This document shows, piece after piece, positions 36,960 through 47,762 of a stretch of 64,000 nucleotides of DNA (position 1 is its first letter; each line of letters begins with the position of its first letter). Position numbers and translations under genes: made by a program. Source of the DNA: Rhizophagus irregularis (lineage: Eukaryota > Glomeromycota > Glomeromycetes > Glomerales > Glomeraceae); contig NC_089430.1 in the NCBI RefSeq assembly GCF_026210795.1, forward strand, positions 62,001 through 126,000, written 5' to 3'. The notes below the pieces were generated by a model, which was not told the DNA's origin, made no database searches, and saw only the letters and a list, made by a program, of their open reading frames with translations.

Positions 36960-37390
36960 TCAAAAATAAATAAACCGGATTTTGAACAGGCGTAACACGA
37001 GATTATATTTAAACGGTACGGTAACACTATTAGCTTTAGCCTTTAAGCAATGTGACGAAAATTATACCCTACCTCCCGCTGTCAACACCTTCTTCACCAA
37101 GAATATTATATTCTTCGAGAGATGTGTTAATATCTATGACGAACAACAACTGGCTAATTCCTTACAACCATCCAGTATAAAGAGGCCTGTAAAATTTGTA
37201 AGTATTTTGGCCATTCTGTAAAAAGTTGCCCCAATTTAAAATCGCAGTTTTGATGGGGTAATTATTGTATACGCTGCTGGAAAGCTGGGCACAACAGTAG
37301 TGAATGTAAAAATGAACTGGAGGTCGTGCCGTTCAATGAAGAGTTTCGTTCTCCAGAAGAAATTGTAAATTTTTTGATTTATAAATAGTT
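36960..37390 (+). pseudogene. Broken zinc-knuckle protein fragment
   Basis: A frame from about 36982 reads NRRNTRLYLNG, LAFKQCDENYTLPPAVN and ANSLQPSSIKRPVK, then two knuckle-like motifs; the second, CIRCWKAGHNSSEC, fits CX2CX4HX4C. The piece ends EEFRSPEEIVNFL. Zinc knuckles of this kind bind nucleic acid and occur in LINE first frames, in gag-like proteins and in host genes; the family cannot be settled here. The fragment is broken (about two breaks) and no partner domains or end repeats were seen. Confidence 0.5.
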
Positions 37391-37734
37391 TATTTTTTTT
37401 AAAAAAAAATTTTGAAATTTTTTTTTTCTTACGAAATTTACCATGAATTGCTGGTAGCAGTGGCAAATTTCGAAAGTTTATCTGGGCCGTGGTGGCAGGG
37501 TGAACTTTTTTTTTATACTTTTATTGTATGAAATATTTTTCAATTTTTACAACCTAATAAAGAGTTAACGGACATTTTTTGAATATCATCTTGAATGCTA
37601 AATTGATATGGTGATAATGTTAAATTCATATTGCAGAAAATATAAAAAAAAATTGTTCAATATGGAAGTCAGTAATTTGATGGATCAGTGATGTCAGAAT
37701 CAACATCGGAAGTACATATTGAAAGATCACGTCG
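37391..37734. other. No gene seen
   Basis: AT-rich spacer with poly(T) and poly(A) runs. Confidence 0.4.
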
Positions 37735-37846
37735 TATTTTGATAAATTTATTGATGTCGCGACGTTATAACCAGAAGTACTTGGAAAATCACAGTTAACT
37801 GTGTAGAGGCTTCCATTAAATGAGAAAAATTTTTCATGTGCTGCGT
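37735..37846 (+). pseudogene. Short gene fragment shared with 42250-42372
   Basis: The reading FDKFIDVATL, PEVLGKSQLTV and RLPLNEKNFSCA is interrupted by two stops. It matches FDKSIEAAIL, LEELGKSQVTVKRLP and NEKNLSCA on the other strand at 42250-42372. The source protein is not recognised. Confidence 0.45.
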
Positions 37847-38116
37847 CATTGCTCCTCTTCCAAATTAATGATTTCTGCTTGTCTGGTTGATTGAGATTGT
37901 TGTCTCCTCTTCAAAATGTGGACACCTGGGCAATATTGTAAACGAGGTAGTTGTTCATCCTCATAAGGATATTGCAATCGAAATGGTCTGTAATTACGTC
38001 CAAATTCAGGATAATATTGTGATTGAGGTTTATAAATGGATTGTTGTTGCCGTTGATATTGCTGATGATGTTGTTGTAGATGTTGTTGGTGAAGTTGATG
38101 TTGATGTTGCTGTTGC
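37847..38116 (-). CDS. Gln/His-rich exon K, gene incomplete
   Basis: After an AG acceptor at about 38117 an open frame runs to TGA at 37847-37849. It begins with QQHQHQLHQQHLQQHHQQ, goes through SIYKPQSQYYPEFGRNYRP and ends RQAEIINLEEEQ. The composition resembles the low-complexity part of genes C and D. Possible upstream exons near 38.45 and 38.65 kb, with SQSKRRR and VSGRVLKFDERF, could not be linked with confidence, and no start codon was found. Confidence 0.35.
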
Positions 38117-38149
38117 TGTTTTTAAAAATAACCTTCACGATTAACTCAA

Positions 38150-38729
38150 TTTAATATTTTATTATTGTATTATAAAATCCAATATACTAATAAAAATGAT
38201 TTGATTTATTTTAAAAAAACACTGCATGATATCTTCGTGATATCAGTTTGTAATTGTAAAAAAATTATCTAAATGATATTGCCGTGATGTTTCATAATTG
38301 TACCAAAAAAAATCTAAATGATATCGCCGTGTTCGATTCAGTTAAAGAATGTGAATGAATGTTCGTTAATTTTGGTTGCAAATTTGAAGTTTTATTTTGG
38401 CAATAATGTTATACAATAGAAATAAAAATGATAAAGAATATACTATCTACCCGTCTTCTTTTAGATTGTGAAAGTAAAAAAATATATATATATATATATA
38501 TATAGATACAAAGAAAAAAATTATTGTTGTAGTAACAATGATAATTATAATCATTTGACCTGGTTTTTAAAATGATGGTTTTTTACATAGAATTTTTTTT
38601 TTTAAAAAAAAAAGAAAAATTTGTTTTATAAATTTACATACGAACCTCTCATCAAACTTCAACACACGACCAGATACTTTACTTTTCTACGCTAAAAATT
38701 TAAATTGAAAAAAATCTACATAATATATA
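38150..38729. other. No confirmed gene
   Basis: Holds two exon-like pieces mentioned under exon K, an (AT)n run near 38480-38500, and repeats of ATATCGCCGTGATG words at 38270-38335. Nothing firm. Confidence 0.4.
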
Positions 38730-40582
38730 TTATTTTTTTCGCTTTTTAGTAGATTTCTTTGATTTCGGCTTTGGTTCATCCTCAGAGCTGGAATTTGAAT
38801 CATCATCATCATTATTTTCAATTTCATACTTTGATAAATCAATCGAAGAACCAATATTATATCCAGATAAATTGTTAAAAATATTATTAACCGTATAAAG
38901 GTTTCCGGTGTGAGTAAAAAAACGGTCACGTGCATCACTGTTATAAATTTCTAAACAGTGGAATCCAAAAAGAATTAAATTTTTAAGCAAATTTTCGTTT
39001 TCTTGAGATATCGGCTTGTCCGAAAATTTCAACCAAAGGTTGAATATTTCTTCAATATGACGACCTTTTAAGTACGGCTTGAAATCAAGACTTTCATCTT
39101 TTTCTTTACGTTTTTGATAAGTTTCGTATCTAAGCTTGATGTTATCCCATAATGTATTTCTCCAGTACGACCAGGTTTTACGAAAACTTTTTGCTATATT
39201 ATGTAATATGTCAGGATGATCGTTCATAAAAGTTGGTAACAATGACGCTAAGAAATCTTCTATAATTTGATTATTGTTGCTTTTATCTAAGTTTCTTGTT
39301 CTTAGGAATAATGATTTTAATTCGTTAATCACTATTATTCTTAACCACTTTGGGATAGAGTTTTGCAACGATATAATATTAGAAATTCTCTTCTGGTTAT
39401 ATGATATATTTGTATCACGATCTGTGAACTTTTCAGGAGAATTTGCATAAGGGCGAATCGATGTTGGATATCTTCGATTCTTGAGATAGAATTTTGGCAG
39501 CTGTAAGCCTGAGCTTAAGAGTTCTTCTTCCATATCATCCCTAATTTTTAAAGAAAACATTGTTATATGAAGATTACAAGATGATAAATATGAAAAAAAT
39601 ATATTTGTTACATTGGATTCATCCGAGGGAGAGTTGAAGATGTAACAGAAGGTATAGCAATACCAAGAGAAGAAGTACTAGTACTACTTTGAGTTATAAG
39701 AGGAATTTCTTCCAAGGTATCCCTAATTTTAAAAAACATTATGTTAATATGAAGATTATAAGATTATAAATATGAAAAAATCATATTCGTTACATTGAAT
39801 CCGTCCGTGTGAGAGTTGGGGTTGTCATAATAGGTGTAGACGATGAGGAAGTGCGGCTTCGTTCTTCACTAGAACGCTTGCCTCTGTGGATCATCTGCTC
39901 GATTTGATCATGTAAATGTTCAGGGAGCGTCATGGCAAAGCGTTCTGCAATAGATTGTCGGACATAAACAGGATTAACGGCTCTGGACATGATGTCCTCG
40001 ATTTGTAGAAATAGTGTAGTGAGTAAATTATCTATATGATAGAAATAACGTTACAAGTTATTGTTCTGTTATTGAAGATTTCTTCAAATACCGAATATTA
40101 TAATAATACAGACCAATTTCTTCATCAGAAAGTAATTGTGTTGAAGGATGCTGCAAGTGTTGTAAGGAATACGAGGGTATGGAAGCTGTTGTTGTGACGA
40201 GGGGTATGGAGACTGTTGTTGTGACGAGGGGTATGGAGACTGTTGTTGTGACGAGGGGTATGGAGACTGTTGTTGTGACGAGGGGTATGGAGACTGTTGT
40301 TGTGACGAGGGGTATGGGTACAAGGGGTATGGAGAATGTTGCCGTGACGAAAAATGTTGAGAGGGATATGGATACTGTTGCTGTGACGAACGTAAGGAAG
40401 GTAAAAGTTGAGATGATTGAGATAAATATTGTTGTGACCATTGAGGTTGAGATTGCGATTGCGAAAGGCGATTGCGAAGGCGATTGCGAAGGCGGTTGTG
40501 AAGGTTCCCAATGCTTAATAAGAGAGCTCCGTCTATGACTTTCTTTTTCTTGTACAGGCTTATTACGATCTTGAGAAGACAT
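38730..40582 (-). CDS. Gene D: LFLR family protein, four exons, 542 aa
   Basis: Exons 40582-40114, 40031-39794, 39722-39612 and 39540-38730 total 1629 nt with consistent phases and one open frame. The N-terminus MSSQDRNKPVQEKES, SLIKHWEPSQPPSQ is followed by a low-complexity repeat read as SIPLVTTTV; in the next frame the same DNA would read SPYPSSQQQ. Exons 2-3 are Ser/Thr/Pro-rich. Exon 4 encodes a helical region with RYPTSIRPYANSPEKF, IPKWLR, ELKSLFLRTRN, KTWSYWRNTLWDNIK and FNLWLKFSD, then an acidic Ser stretch and a Lys-rich tail ending KKSTKKRKK that could be a nuclear signal. Introns 2 and 3 are alike. No known domain was recognised; relatives B, A and C are in this window. Confidence 0.75.
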
Positions 40583-40636
40583 TTTTTGATAATGGTTTCT
40601 ATGAGTTAAAAAATGTGGGTCAAAAAATTTTTTCAA

Positions 40637-41859
40637 TTGAATTTTTTTTTTTATTTAAATAATTTTAATCTTACCACATCATGATCGAGTAAAAATACGG
40701 TTAATTTCGAAAATAAAAATTATTTTTTGCCATTGATCTATTACATCGTGTAATACAGATTTTTTTAAGGGAAAAAAAATCTGATTAATTATTTAATATA
40801 ATGATGGATATTGTGATTAAATCATGAACAAGTAATTTTTTCATATCGTGATTATATTACTTTTTTTCTTAAAAAAATCATACGGTACAATAAAAACAAT
40901 GGAAAAAAGAATTTTTTTTTCTTTTTCGAAATTAAATAGATTAGATTGAGTCAATAATTAGACTTTTCTTTTTTTCGAAATTAATCTCATCATATGATTA
41001 CGGATATTGTAATTAAATCATGATCGAGTAGAATCTTTTTTCAATTTTTCTTTTTTTTTCTTTGTGATCGAATAAAATTCCATATCGTGTTTATACACCT
41101 ATTAGCAAAAAAACTTTTTTTTGCAAAAAAAAATTGTATTGATATTGGTTTCCTAATAACACTACGGGTTCCTTGAACCCTCTCAAGCATCTAAAGTTAA
41201 ACTCTCTCATAAACACAGAGAGCGCAACTTACCTTAATATGACATGAATACTAAATATGCTTAGTAGTGAGAACGAAAAATTAAATTTTGGGGATCAACA
41301 AACTGAAATGGATTTTAACACATGAATCCTTCAGATGAAATTACTATGTTAGTAGAAAATTCAGGAGGTGGAAATAAACAGTATAATTATAATTTTGCTT
41401 CGCCACAATAACTTTTTATAATGGTAACAATCGTTATATAATTTTGATTATTTTCTACATGACCAAAATAAGTATATTGTCTTTTTAACAAAATTTTTTA
41501 AGATCATCAAAATATTATTTTGATATTAGCAACTGAATGTTGGAACACATGATCGGAAATCTGATTCTTCAATAATTTAAGTATAATACTTATACGAAAA
41601 TTTATAGCATATTTTTTTTATTTTATATTATAGTGTATTATAAGTTTATTATATTATTATTATCATAAAAAAAAATTGTGACCCGTCTTGCATAATTGCG
41701 CTTCTTCACTCCAATGTAAATAAAATGTGATAAAAGATAATTTTTTTATTATAGTACCTAATATCATAAAAACGCTAACATTTTATTTATTAGGGATGAT
41801 ATTGAAAAAAGCTTGTTGAAGCTGGATTATCGTTACCATTAAAATATCTGGAAATTTGA
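40637..41859. other. AT-rich intergenic stretch, no gene seen
   Basis: Poly(T) and poly(A) runs and repeated ATCATGATCGAGTA words near 40680 and 41020. No coding or structured element was recognised. Confidence 0.5.
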
Positions 41860-42045
41860 TCATTTTTCAAAATTTGATTTGACGAATCGTTCAAGTACAT
41901 CGTTCCTAAATAATGGCTTCAATTCGCCGAAAATTATCTTTCTAATCCACTTCGGTAGTGATTTGTACGACTCAAAAAGCAAACGTGCCATTTGAGCTTG
42001 AGTAATGCTGCCTGAATTGTGTGGATCGATGAATTCTTTTTAAGG
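41860..42045 (-). pseudogene. Fragment I of the LFLR family
   Basis: The frame reads KEFIDPHNSGSITQAQMA, LFESYKSLPKWIRKII and FGELKPLFRNDVLERF before a TGA at 41860-41862. It aligns with SPEKFTDRDTN, LQNSIPKWLRIIV and INELKSLFLRTRN of gene D exon 4. Upstream sequence continues the likeness weakly and has stops. Only this core is left, so it is a relic copy. Confidence 0.6.
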
Positions 42046-42249
42046 ATACGCTGACGTGTTACAAATTTATAATAATTTGCGTAACGTCCTTTGGAAGAAA
42101 TTAGTAGAAAGGTACATTAAATATAAAAATAGTAAAGAGAAGATTAAGCCGAATGTAAATCTAAAGAATCGACAAATTAAGGAAAATACTAACGGAGGAG
42201 AATGAGAGCGCACTTAAAATCTCATCATCTTTGGGTTTTATTGTATTGA

Positions 42250-42372
42250 GAATTTATAAGATGCGCACGACAAATTTTTCTCATTTTACGGAAGCCTTTT
42301 CACAGTTACTTGTGATTTTCCAAGCTCTTCGAGATATAATATTGCGGCTTCTATGGATTTATCAAATTTTTA
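42250..42372 (-). pseudogene. Short gene fragment shared with 37735-37846
   Basis: It reads FDKSIEAAILYLEELG, KSQVTVKRLP, stop, NEKNLSCA. It lies 5' of fragment I on the same strand, so the two may be remains of one gene. Protein not recognised. Confidence 0.4.
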
Positions 42373-42648
42373 TGTAGTCTTTAAATAATAATAATCATAC
42401 ACGTGATAATATAGTGGCCATAAGTCACACGCTCCTGGGTATAATTTCATGGGATGGTTTTTTCCTGAAGGGAAAAAACCCTGAACTACTGTAGTTACTG
42501 AAACAGGAATTATACACGAGATCTTTACGTTGTACTAAACTAATTTTGACGACAGTACAATTGGACAATTTCCAAAATTGTTGAATCCCAATAATAAATA
42601 ACATCTTTTTTCGATAAAAAAAAAAGGTAATTTTCTTTTCATTTAATA

Positions 42649-43209
42649 ATGGGAAAACCATCATTACATTCTAGGAAAACGGCCTGGCGTAGACAAAAAA
42701 AACGACAATATAAAAAATTTAAACAAAAAGAAATTGAAATATCTGATCTCCAGATACAGCTCCAGGATTTCCAAAAAGCTGTTGAGACAGCCGGTGAACA
42801 AGTGATTTCCAAGCTAGACAAAACTGAGCGTGAAAACGCAAATCTATTGAAGTGGATCGATATTTTTTCAAATCAAATCTCAAGTCAGGAAGAAGAGATA
42901 TATAAGCTTGAATTAAAGAGTTATTTAGCACAATCATCATCGTCTCTGTCATCTCCACCACAGCCACCATCATCATCATCATCATCACAATTGTCACCGA
43001 CATCTTTTAAAAGCATGGATGAGTACTTTAAACATAATCAAGTTAGTAATTTTTTAGGTATTGTGCAATTTTTAATGATTTTTATTTTTATAATTAATGA
43101 ATTGTTCTCATTTTTTAGTAAAAGAAATCTAGTAGTTCATTATTTTTTTTTACTATTCTCATTTTTTTTAAATAAAAGAAATTTTTGTAATATTGAAATA
43201 AATACATAA
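42649..43209 (+). CDS. Gene J: coiled-coil protein of unknown function, 186 aa
   Basis: ATG at 42649 opens a frame to 43209. The start is basic, GKPSLHSRKTAWRRQKKRQ, followed by a heptad-rich region (about residues 24-95: KEIEISDLQIQLQDFQKAV, ISKLDKTERENANLLKW, QEEEIYKLELKSY) that should form a coiled coil, rather like a bZIP layout. Ser/Pro-rich low complexity follows (SSLSSPPQPP), then FKSMDEYFKHNQ. The last 55 residues are hydrophobic and Phe-rich with AT-biased codons and may be intron or UTR read through; a GT in CAAGTTAGT at about 43041 is a possible donor. Function unknown. Confidence 0.55.
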   Translation: MGKPSLHSRKTAWRRQKKRQYKKFKQKEIEISDLQIQLQDFQKAVETAGEQVISKLDKTERENANLLKWIDIFSNQISSQEEEIYKLELKSYLAQSSSSLSSPPQPPSSSSSSQLSPTSFKSMDEYFKHNQVSNFLGIVQFLMIFIFIINELFSFFSKRNLVVHYFFLLFSFFLNKRNFCNIEINT

Positions 43210-43372
43210 AATAATCAAATTCGTATTAATAATATATCGTGTAAAATATGTTTTATTTGCCAGTAAATAATAAAAAAAAATATTTGTAAAGGTTTAACTG
43301 GGAAATTTTCGCCTATCAGGAGGATATGGGGAAATTTTCGCCCGCTAGAACTCTACGATAATAATCGCCATA
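43210..43372. other. Spacer with a short duplication
   Basis: GGGAAATTTTCGCC occurs twice at about 43301 and 43329. Nothing else was seen. Confidence 0.4.
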
Positions 43373-43455
43373 AGGTATACATAGTAATCGAACCAGAGAC
43401 CCGCTGCGATGCGGATTTCCTATCTCAAACTACTCTACCACATGCGATTATCTGT
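43373..43455 (-). ncRNA. tRNA-like relic or SINE head
   Basis: On the minus strand TGGTAGAGTAGTTTG resembles a tRNA box A and GGTTCGATTAC a box B, about 45 bases apart, with CCGC-ATCGCA-GCGG between them where an anticodon arm would be. The T-arm stem does not pair and the acceptor stem is not clear. A decayed tRNA or the head of a tRNA-derived SINE is more likely than a working tRNA. Confidence 0.35.
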
Positions 43456-43899
43456 TTAAGGGATATTTATTGATTACTCTTTATTACTAAATTACTGGAT
43501 TATTGATTGTGCTATTCCCTAATAAGGTTTGTACGATCACTGTAAGACCTGTTATGTATGTATATATACATGTTAATTGTTACTGCGTTAAGAGATTGTT
43601 AATTTTTTTTTTTATCAAAAATTAAATGAGAAAACGATTACAGTTATGATAATTGATGATTATAAGGTCAAGGTTACGATAAAAAAATAATTTTTAGAGA
43701 ATGACATAAATAACAAATTAATAGTTATATTTTAGCGTCAAATTGTGTTGGTGAAGTTATTACGACATTAACTTATTAACTTGTGAAGTCACATTCTATA
43801 AACTTTTAAAACAATATGATATATTGTAATCTTTATTATAATAAAGGAATAAAAAACATATCAATGTTATCACGGTCTTTTATGTGATATGTACTGTAT
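43456..43899. other. Region downstream of gene B, no gene seen
   Basis: AT-rich sequence between the tRNA-like relic and the stop codon of gene B. It should contain the gene B terminator, but no clear signal was picked out. Confidence 0.4.
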
Positions 43900-45464
43900 T
43901 TATGAAAAAAGATGGAGTTTTAAAGAGCTAGCAATGTTTCTTCCGCTACAGGAAGGAATTTCTAGATCTTCTGTAATAACATCTAACTCCTTAACCTTTT
44001 CTTTGATATTTGCGCTTTCAGTTTCAACCCAGACTATTTTGAAGCATTTTCTGGAGAATTCTATTAATTTATCTAGTGAAGTTTCCGATAATTTTGTAAA
44101 ATCGATGGCTGAAACGTATCGGCTTAAGATTCTCTTTAAAACCACTTCACGTGATATGAAGTTGTTTACTTCCTCGTCGGTAGGATCTGAACTTTCCGTA
44201 TATTCACTTTAATAGAAAAAAATTTTAAATCATTAAATCATTGTAGTAAAAACAACATAACGATATGAACGTATCGATCACCTTTCTACAATTTGTCGAA
44301 ATTCTTTTACTAATGTTGAAAGTACATTTTTCAATTGATATCGATAGTCGGAAAATGATTTACGATATCGTTCGTTAATTGACTTCGCCACGCTTTGATA
44401 AGCATCATGCCCAAAAATTTTTTGTGTTATTTTATCAAACGCATGATCGGGCGGATTTCTAGTTCGCAAAAAAAGACATTTCATTTCTTCGTCAATAAGA
44501 CGATAATTATCCTAAATAATACATCAGTAATTCTGCTGTGTAATAACGATTGTTCTTAATTGGTAAGAATGTAACAACCAAAATAAGAAATGGACTTTAC
44601 GTTGTCAGATGATGACGAAGTCGAGGTGGTTAGTGGCAAATTTGTTGATGGCTGCTTCGTCGAGGCATCAAGCATTTTGTTTGCCAAATGTAGCACACTT
44701 GGATGTAAGACCAACCAATTGCAAATTTGCAATTGATTGGTCATTGCGCCAAACTGAACCGGAATTTCTTCTTCACTCTCTAGAAGTAATATTAAATGAG
44801 AATAAAATTATATTCATTAATTATGTTCAGATTTTATGTTTTACCGCTTTCATCATTTTCATTTTCTTCTTGTTCTTTATCTTGCTCTCTCCTATCCCTC
44901 TCTCTTCTATCCCTCTCTTTTCTCTCTTTCTCTCTTCTTTCTTTTTCTCTTCTTTCTTTTTCTCTTCTTTCTTTTTCTCTTCTCTCTTTATCTCTCCTCT
45001 TCATCTCTTTCTTCTCATTTTCTCTTCTTTCTTTTTCAATATTTCTTTCTTCTTGCTCTGGAAGCATATCTTCATTATAACGAAGTAAATTTATTTTTAA
45101 ATAATTTCGCAGAAATATCATTTCAATTGAATAATAAAACAATTATTATAAGGTATTTACCCAAAATAATTCTTTCAATATCATCATCTTGTCTATTATT
45201 ACCTTCTCCAATATCTACATCTTGTCCATGTAAATTATCTTGTTCATGTTCACTTCCTTCCTCTCTCCTTTCATCTCTTTCCTTATTATAATCACGTGAA
45301 GAGTTGGCAACATATGTACGAATAGTTTTTGTAGTCTTTGCAGCTTTTGTTGCCTTGTCTTTTAGGTATCATTATAATAGTATTAGGCGCAATTACTATA
45401 TAAAATTTCAAATCAAAAATATAATTTTATTACCTTTTCCTGTTACTCCTCTGCGTTTAGTCAT
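43900..45464 (-). CDS. Gene B: LFLR family protein, six exons, 389 aa
   Basis: Exons 45464-45434, 45358-45161, 45069-44845, 44779-44601, 44511-44282 and 44206-43900 sum to 1170 nt, are all GT-AG and join in phase without a stop. The start MTKRRGVTGKDKATKAAK is basic. Exon 3 is a charged repeat (RREKERREKERREKE) likely to form a long helix. Exon 4 has LQICNWLVLHPSVLHLANK and a Ser/Thr stretch. Exons 5-6 hold the family core EEMKCLFLRTRNPPDHAF, YRKSFSDYRYQLKN, and the end IPSCSGRNIASSLKLHLFS, shared with gene A. No signal peptide, membrane segment or catalytic motif was seen. This is the most intact member of the A/B branch. Function unknown. Confidence 0.82.
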
Positions 45465-45960
45465 GATAAACAAACAAGATGGTACTTATTGGTATTGTGC
45501 TAGTAGCAACGTAAAGAAATAGGTGATTCCTGACGAAACGAATACAGCATTATCTTTATTTATTTATAGAGATTTCTCCTAATATTAAGAAAAAATTACA
45601 TCGTGACCGCAGCACATAAAAGGAAATTGGGTTAGCATTCTCGAAAAAAACGTTCATGGTTACATTAAATCTTGGATAGTTGATCGGAAGAATTTGTTAA
45701 TGGTTACATCGATTCTTTATGAAGAAAATTTTGGGAAAATTTGATGTCTTAACGGTTACATGTAAAGAAATTATATATGAGTATCGTAACCGTAGGACAT
45801 AAACGGAAATTTGGCCAACAAAATTTTCAAATTATTGGAATAATTGATCAGGAAAATCCTTAATGGGTATATTAGCTCTTTGTCCGCAGAACATTAATGG
45901 TAATTTCGAGCAATATTAACGGTTACAAGTAAAGAAGCTATATATGAATATCGTGATCGC

Positions 45961-47250
45961 AGGACATAAACGGATTTTCGGGATAATTGATCAGGAGAAA
46001 AAATTTGTTAATGGTTACATAATCAGGGTTGAAGAATTATACTGTACGTACTATATTATGCTGTCCTAATACTTAAATAGAGTACATTTTTTATATGTTT
46101 AATATATTATATATTTATTTTAATAATTAGGATTGATAATAAATTATTAACTATTCTTTTAATCTTAATAGAAAAAATATTATATTAAATATTTAACAGT
46201 GCAATATTAATGGGCAATGGAAAAATTGCGGTTACATGTAAGGTGATCGCAGGACATAAAAGGAAATTTAGATTCAGATTTGGGGATAATAAAAATTATT
46301 AATGGTTACACATTGATTTTTTATCTGCAGCGCATTGATAGAATTCAGGGGTAATCTGAAAAATTTGACAGAAATATCGTGATCGCAGGACATAAACAGA
46401 AATTTAGATCAAAAAATTGATCGGAAAAATATTTGTCAACAGTTCTGTTGATTCTTTATCTGCAAAAGATCTTTATCTGCAGCACATTGGTGGAATCTAG
46501 GGTAATGATCTGAAAAATTTGACATGAATATCGTAGTCGCAATAAATAAATAGAACTTTAGGTCAATAATTGATTGGAAAAAATTATTAATGGTTACATT
46601 GATTTTTTATCTGCAGCGCATTGATAGAATTCAGGGGTAATCTGAAAAATTTGACAGAAATATCGTGATCGCAGGACATAAACGGATTTTCGGGATAATT
46701 GATCAGGAGAAAAAATTTGTTAATGGTTACATAATCAGGGTTGAAGAATTATACTGTACGTACTATATTATGCTGTCCTAATACTTAAATAGAGTACATT
46801 TTTTATATGTTTAATATATTATATATTTATTTTAATAATTAGGATTGATAATAAATTATTAACTATTCTTTTAATCTTAATAGAAAAAATATTATATTAA
46901 ATATTTAACAGTGCAATATTAGTGCAATGTATACAGTAAATTGATGAATTTTGGGCAATGGAAAAATTGCGGTTACATGTAAGGTGATCGCAGGACATGA
47001 ACAGAAATTTAGATCAAAAAACTGATCGGAAAAAAATTTTGTCAACAGTTCTGTTGATTCTTTATCTGCAAAAGATCTTTATCTGCAGCACATTGGTGGA
47101 ATCTAGGTAATGATCTGAAAAATTTGGCATGAATATCGTGGTCGCAATAAATAAATAGAAATTTAGATCAATAATTGATCGGAAAAAATTGTTAATGATT
47201 ACATTGATTTTTATCTGCAGCGCATTGACAGAATTTGTTACATTAATTCT
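45961..47250. repeat. 712-bp tandem duplication inside the left arm
   Basis: The segment starting AGGACATAAACGGATTTTCG at 45961 recurs at 46673 and stays identical, as far as could be compared, for about 240 bp, including an AT-rich block that begins CTGTACGTACTATATT. The later parts are similar with small insertions. The near identity points to a recent unequal exchange. Confidence 0.75.
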
Positions 47251-47494
47251 CTATCTCGGAATTATTTTAAAAAAAAACTTTTACAAGTTGTTGACCCAAA
47301 TTTCCTTTTATGTAGTGCAGTCATGATATCACAGTCGTAATATTATAAAAAAAATTACTTTGTACTTTTTTCCCAAAGAATTCAATTGATATTTTTTTAA
47401 AGTTTGACTGTCCATATCTTATCAGTTACATATAAAAATACCACATCTCAGATCAGAGTTTTTAGATTTCTAATAAAAAAAAGTTAGAAAGAAA

Positions 47495-47762
47495 ATGTCC
47501 TCTCCCAAACCTAGTAGAGAAGAAACAGGTATAAAAAAAAAATACCTCATATTAATTCATTAAATAACGTATGATAATATTCATATAATTTCTTTCATAT
47601 ATAGATAATACGATATTGATCTCGCTAGACGATCTAATAAAAGAACAAACCCGATTGAACGATCTTTGCCAAACCAACATTAAAAAGAAACGGCAACGTC
47701 CGTCTCGTAACAACCGAACGAAGACCATGGGAGACTGGGCTCAGATGGTGAAAAAAGTATAA
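47495..47762 (+). CDS. Small two-exon gene in the foldback element, 63 aa
   Basis: Exon 1 is 47495-47528 and exon 2 is 47605-47762; the intron has GT-AG ends and the phases agree, giving 64 codons with the stop. The protein reads MSSPKPSREETDNT, ILISLDDLIKEQTRLNDLC, then a basic patch IKKKRQRPSRNNRTK and the end MGDWAQMVKKV. The first half could be a short amphipathic helix, the second may bind nucleic acid or act as a nuclear signal. It sits between the inverted arms with nothing else coding around it, so it may serve the element. Not recognised as any known family. Confidence 0.6.

Noticed and set aside
36960-37390. Calling the zinc-knuckle fragment a retroviral-type gag
   Set aside because: No protease, integrase, RT or end repeats nearby; zinc knuckles alone do not decide the family.
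44609-45291. Long Ser/Leu/Phe-rich frames on the plus strand
   Set aside because: They are antisense of the RREKE repeat in exon 3 of gene B, which splices into a full frame on the minus strand.
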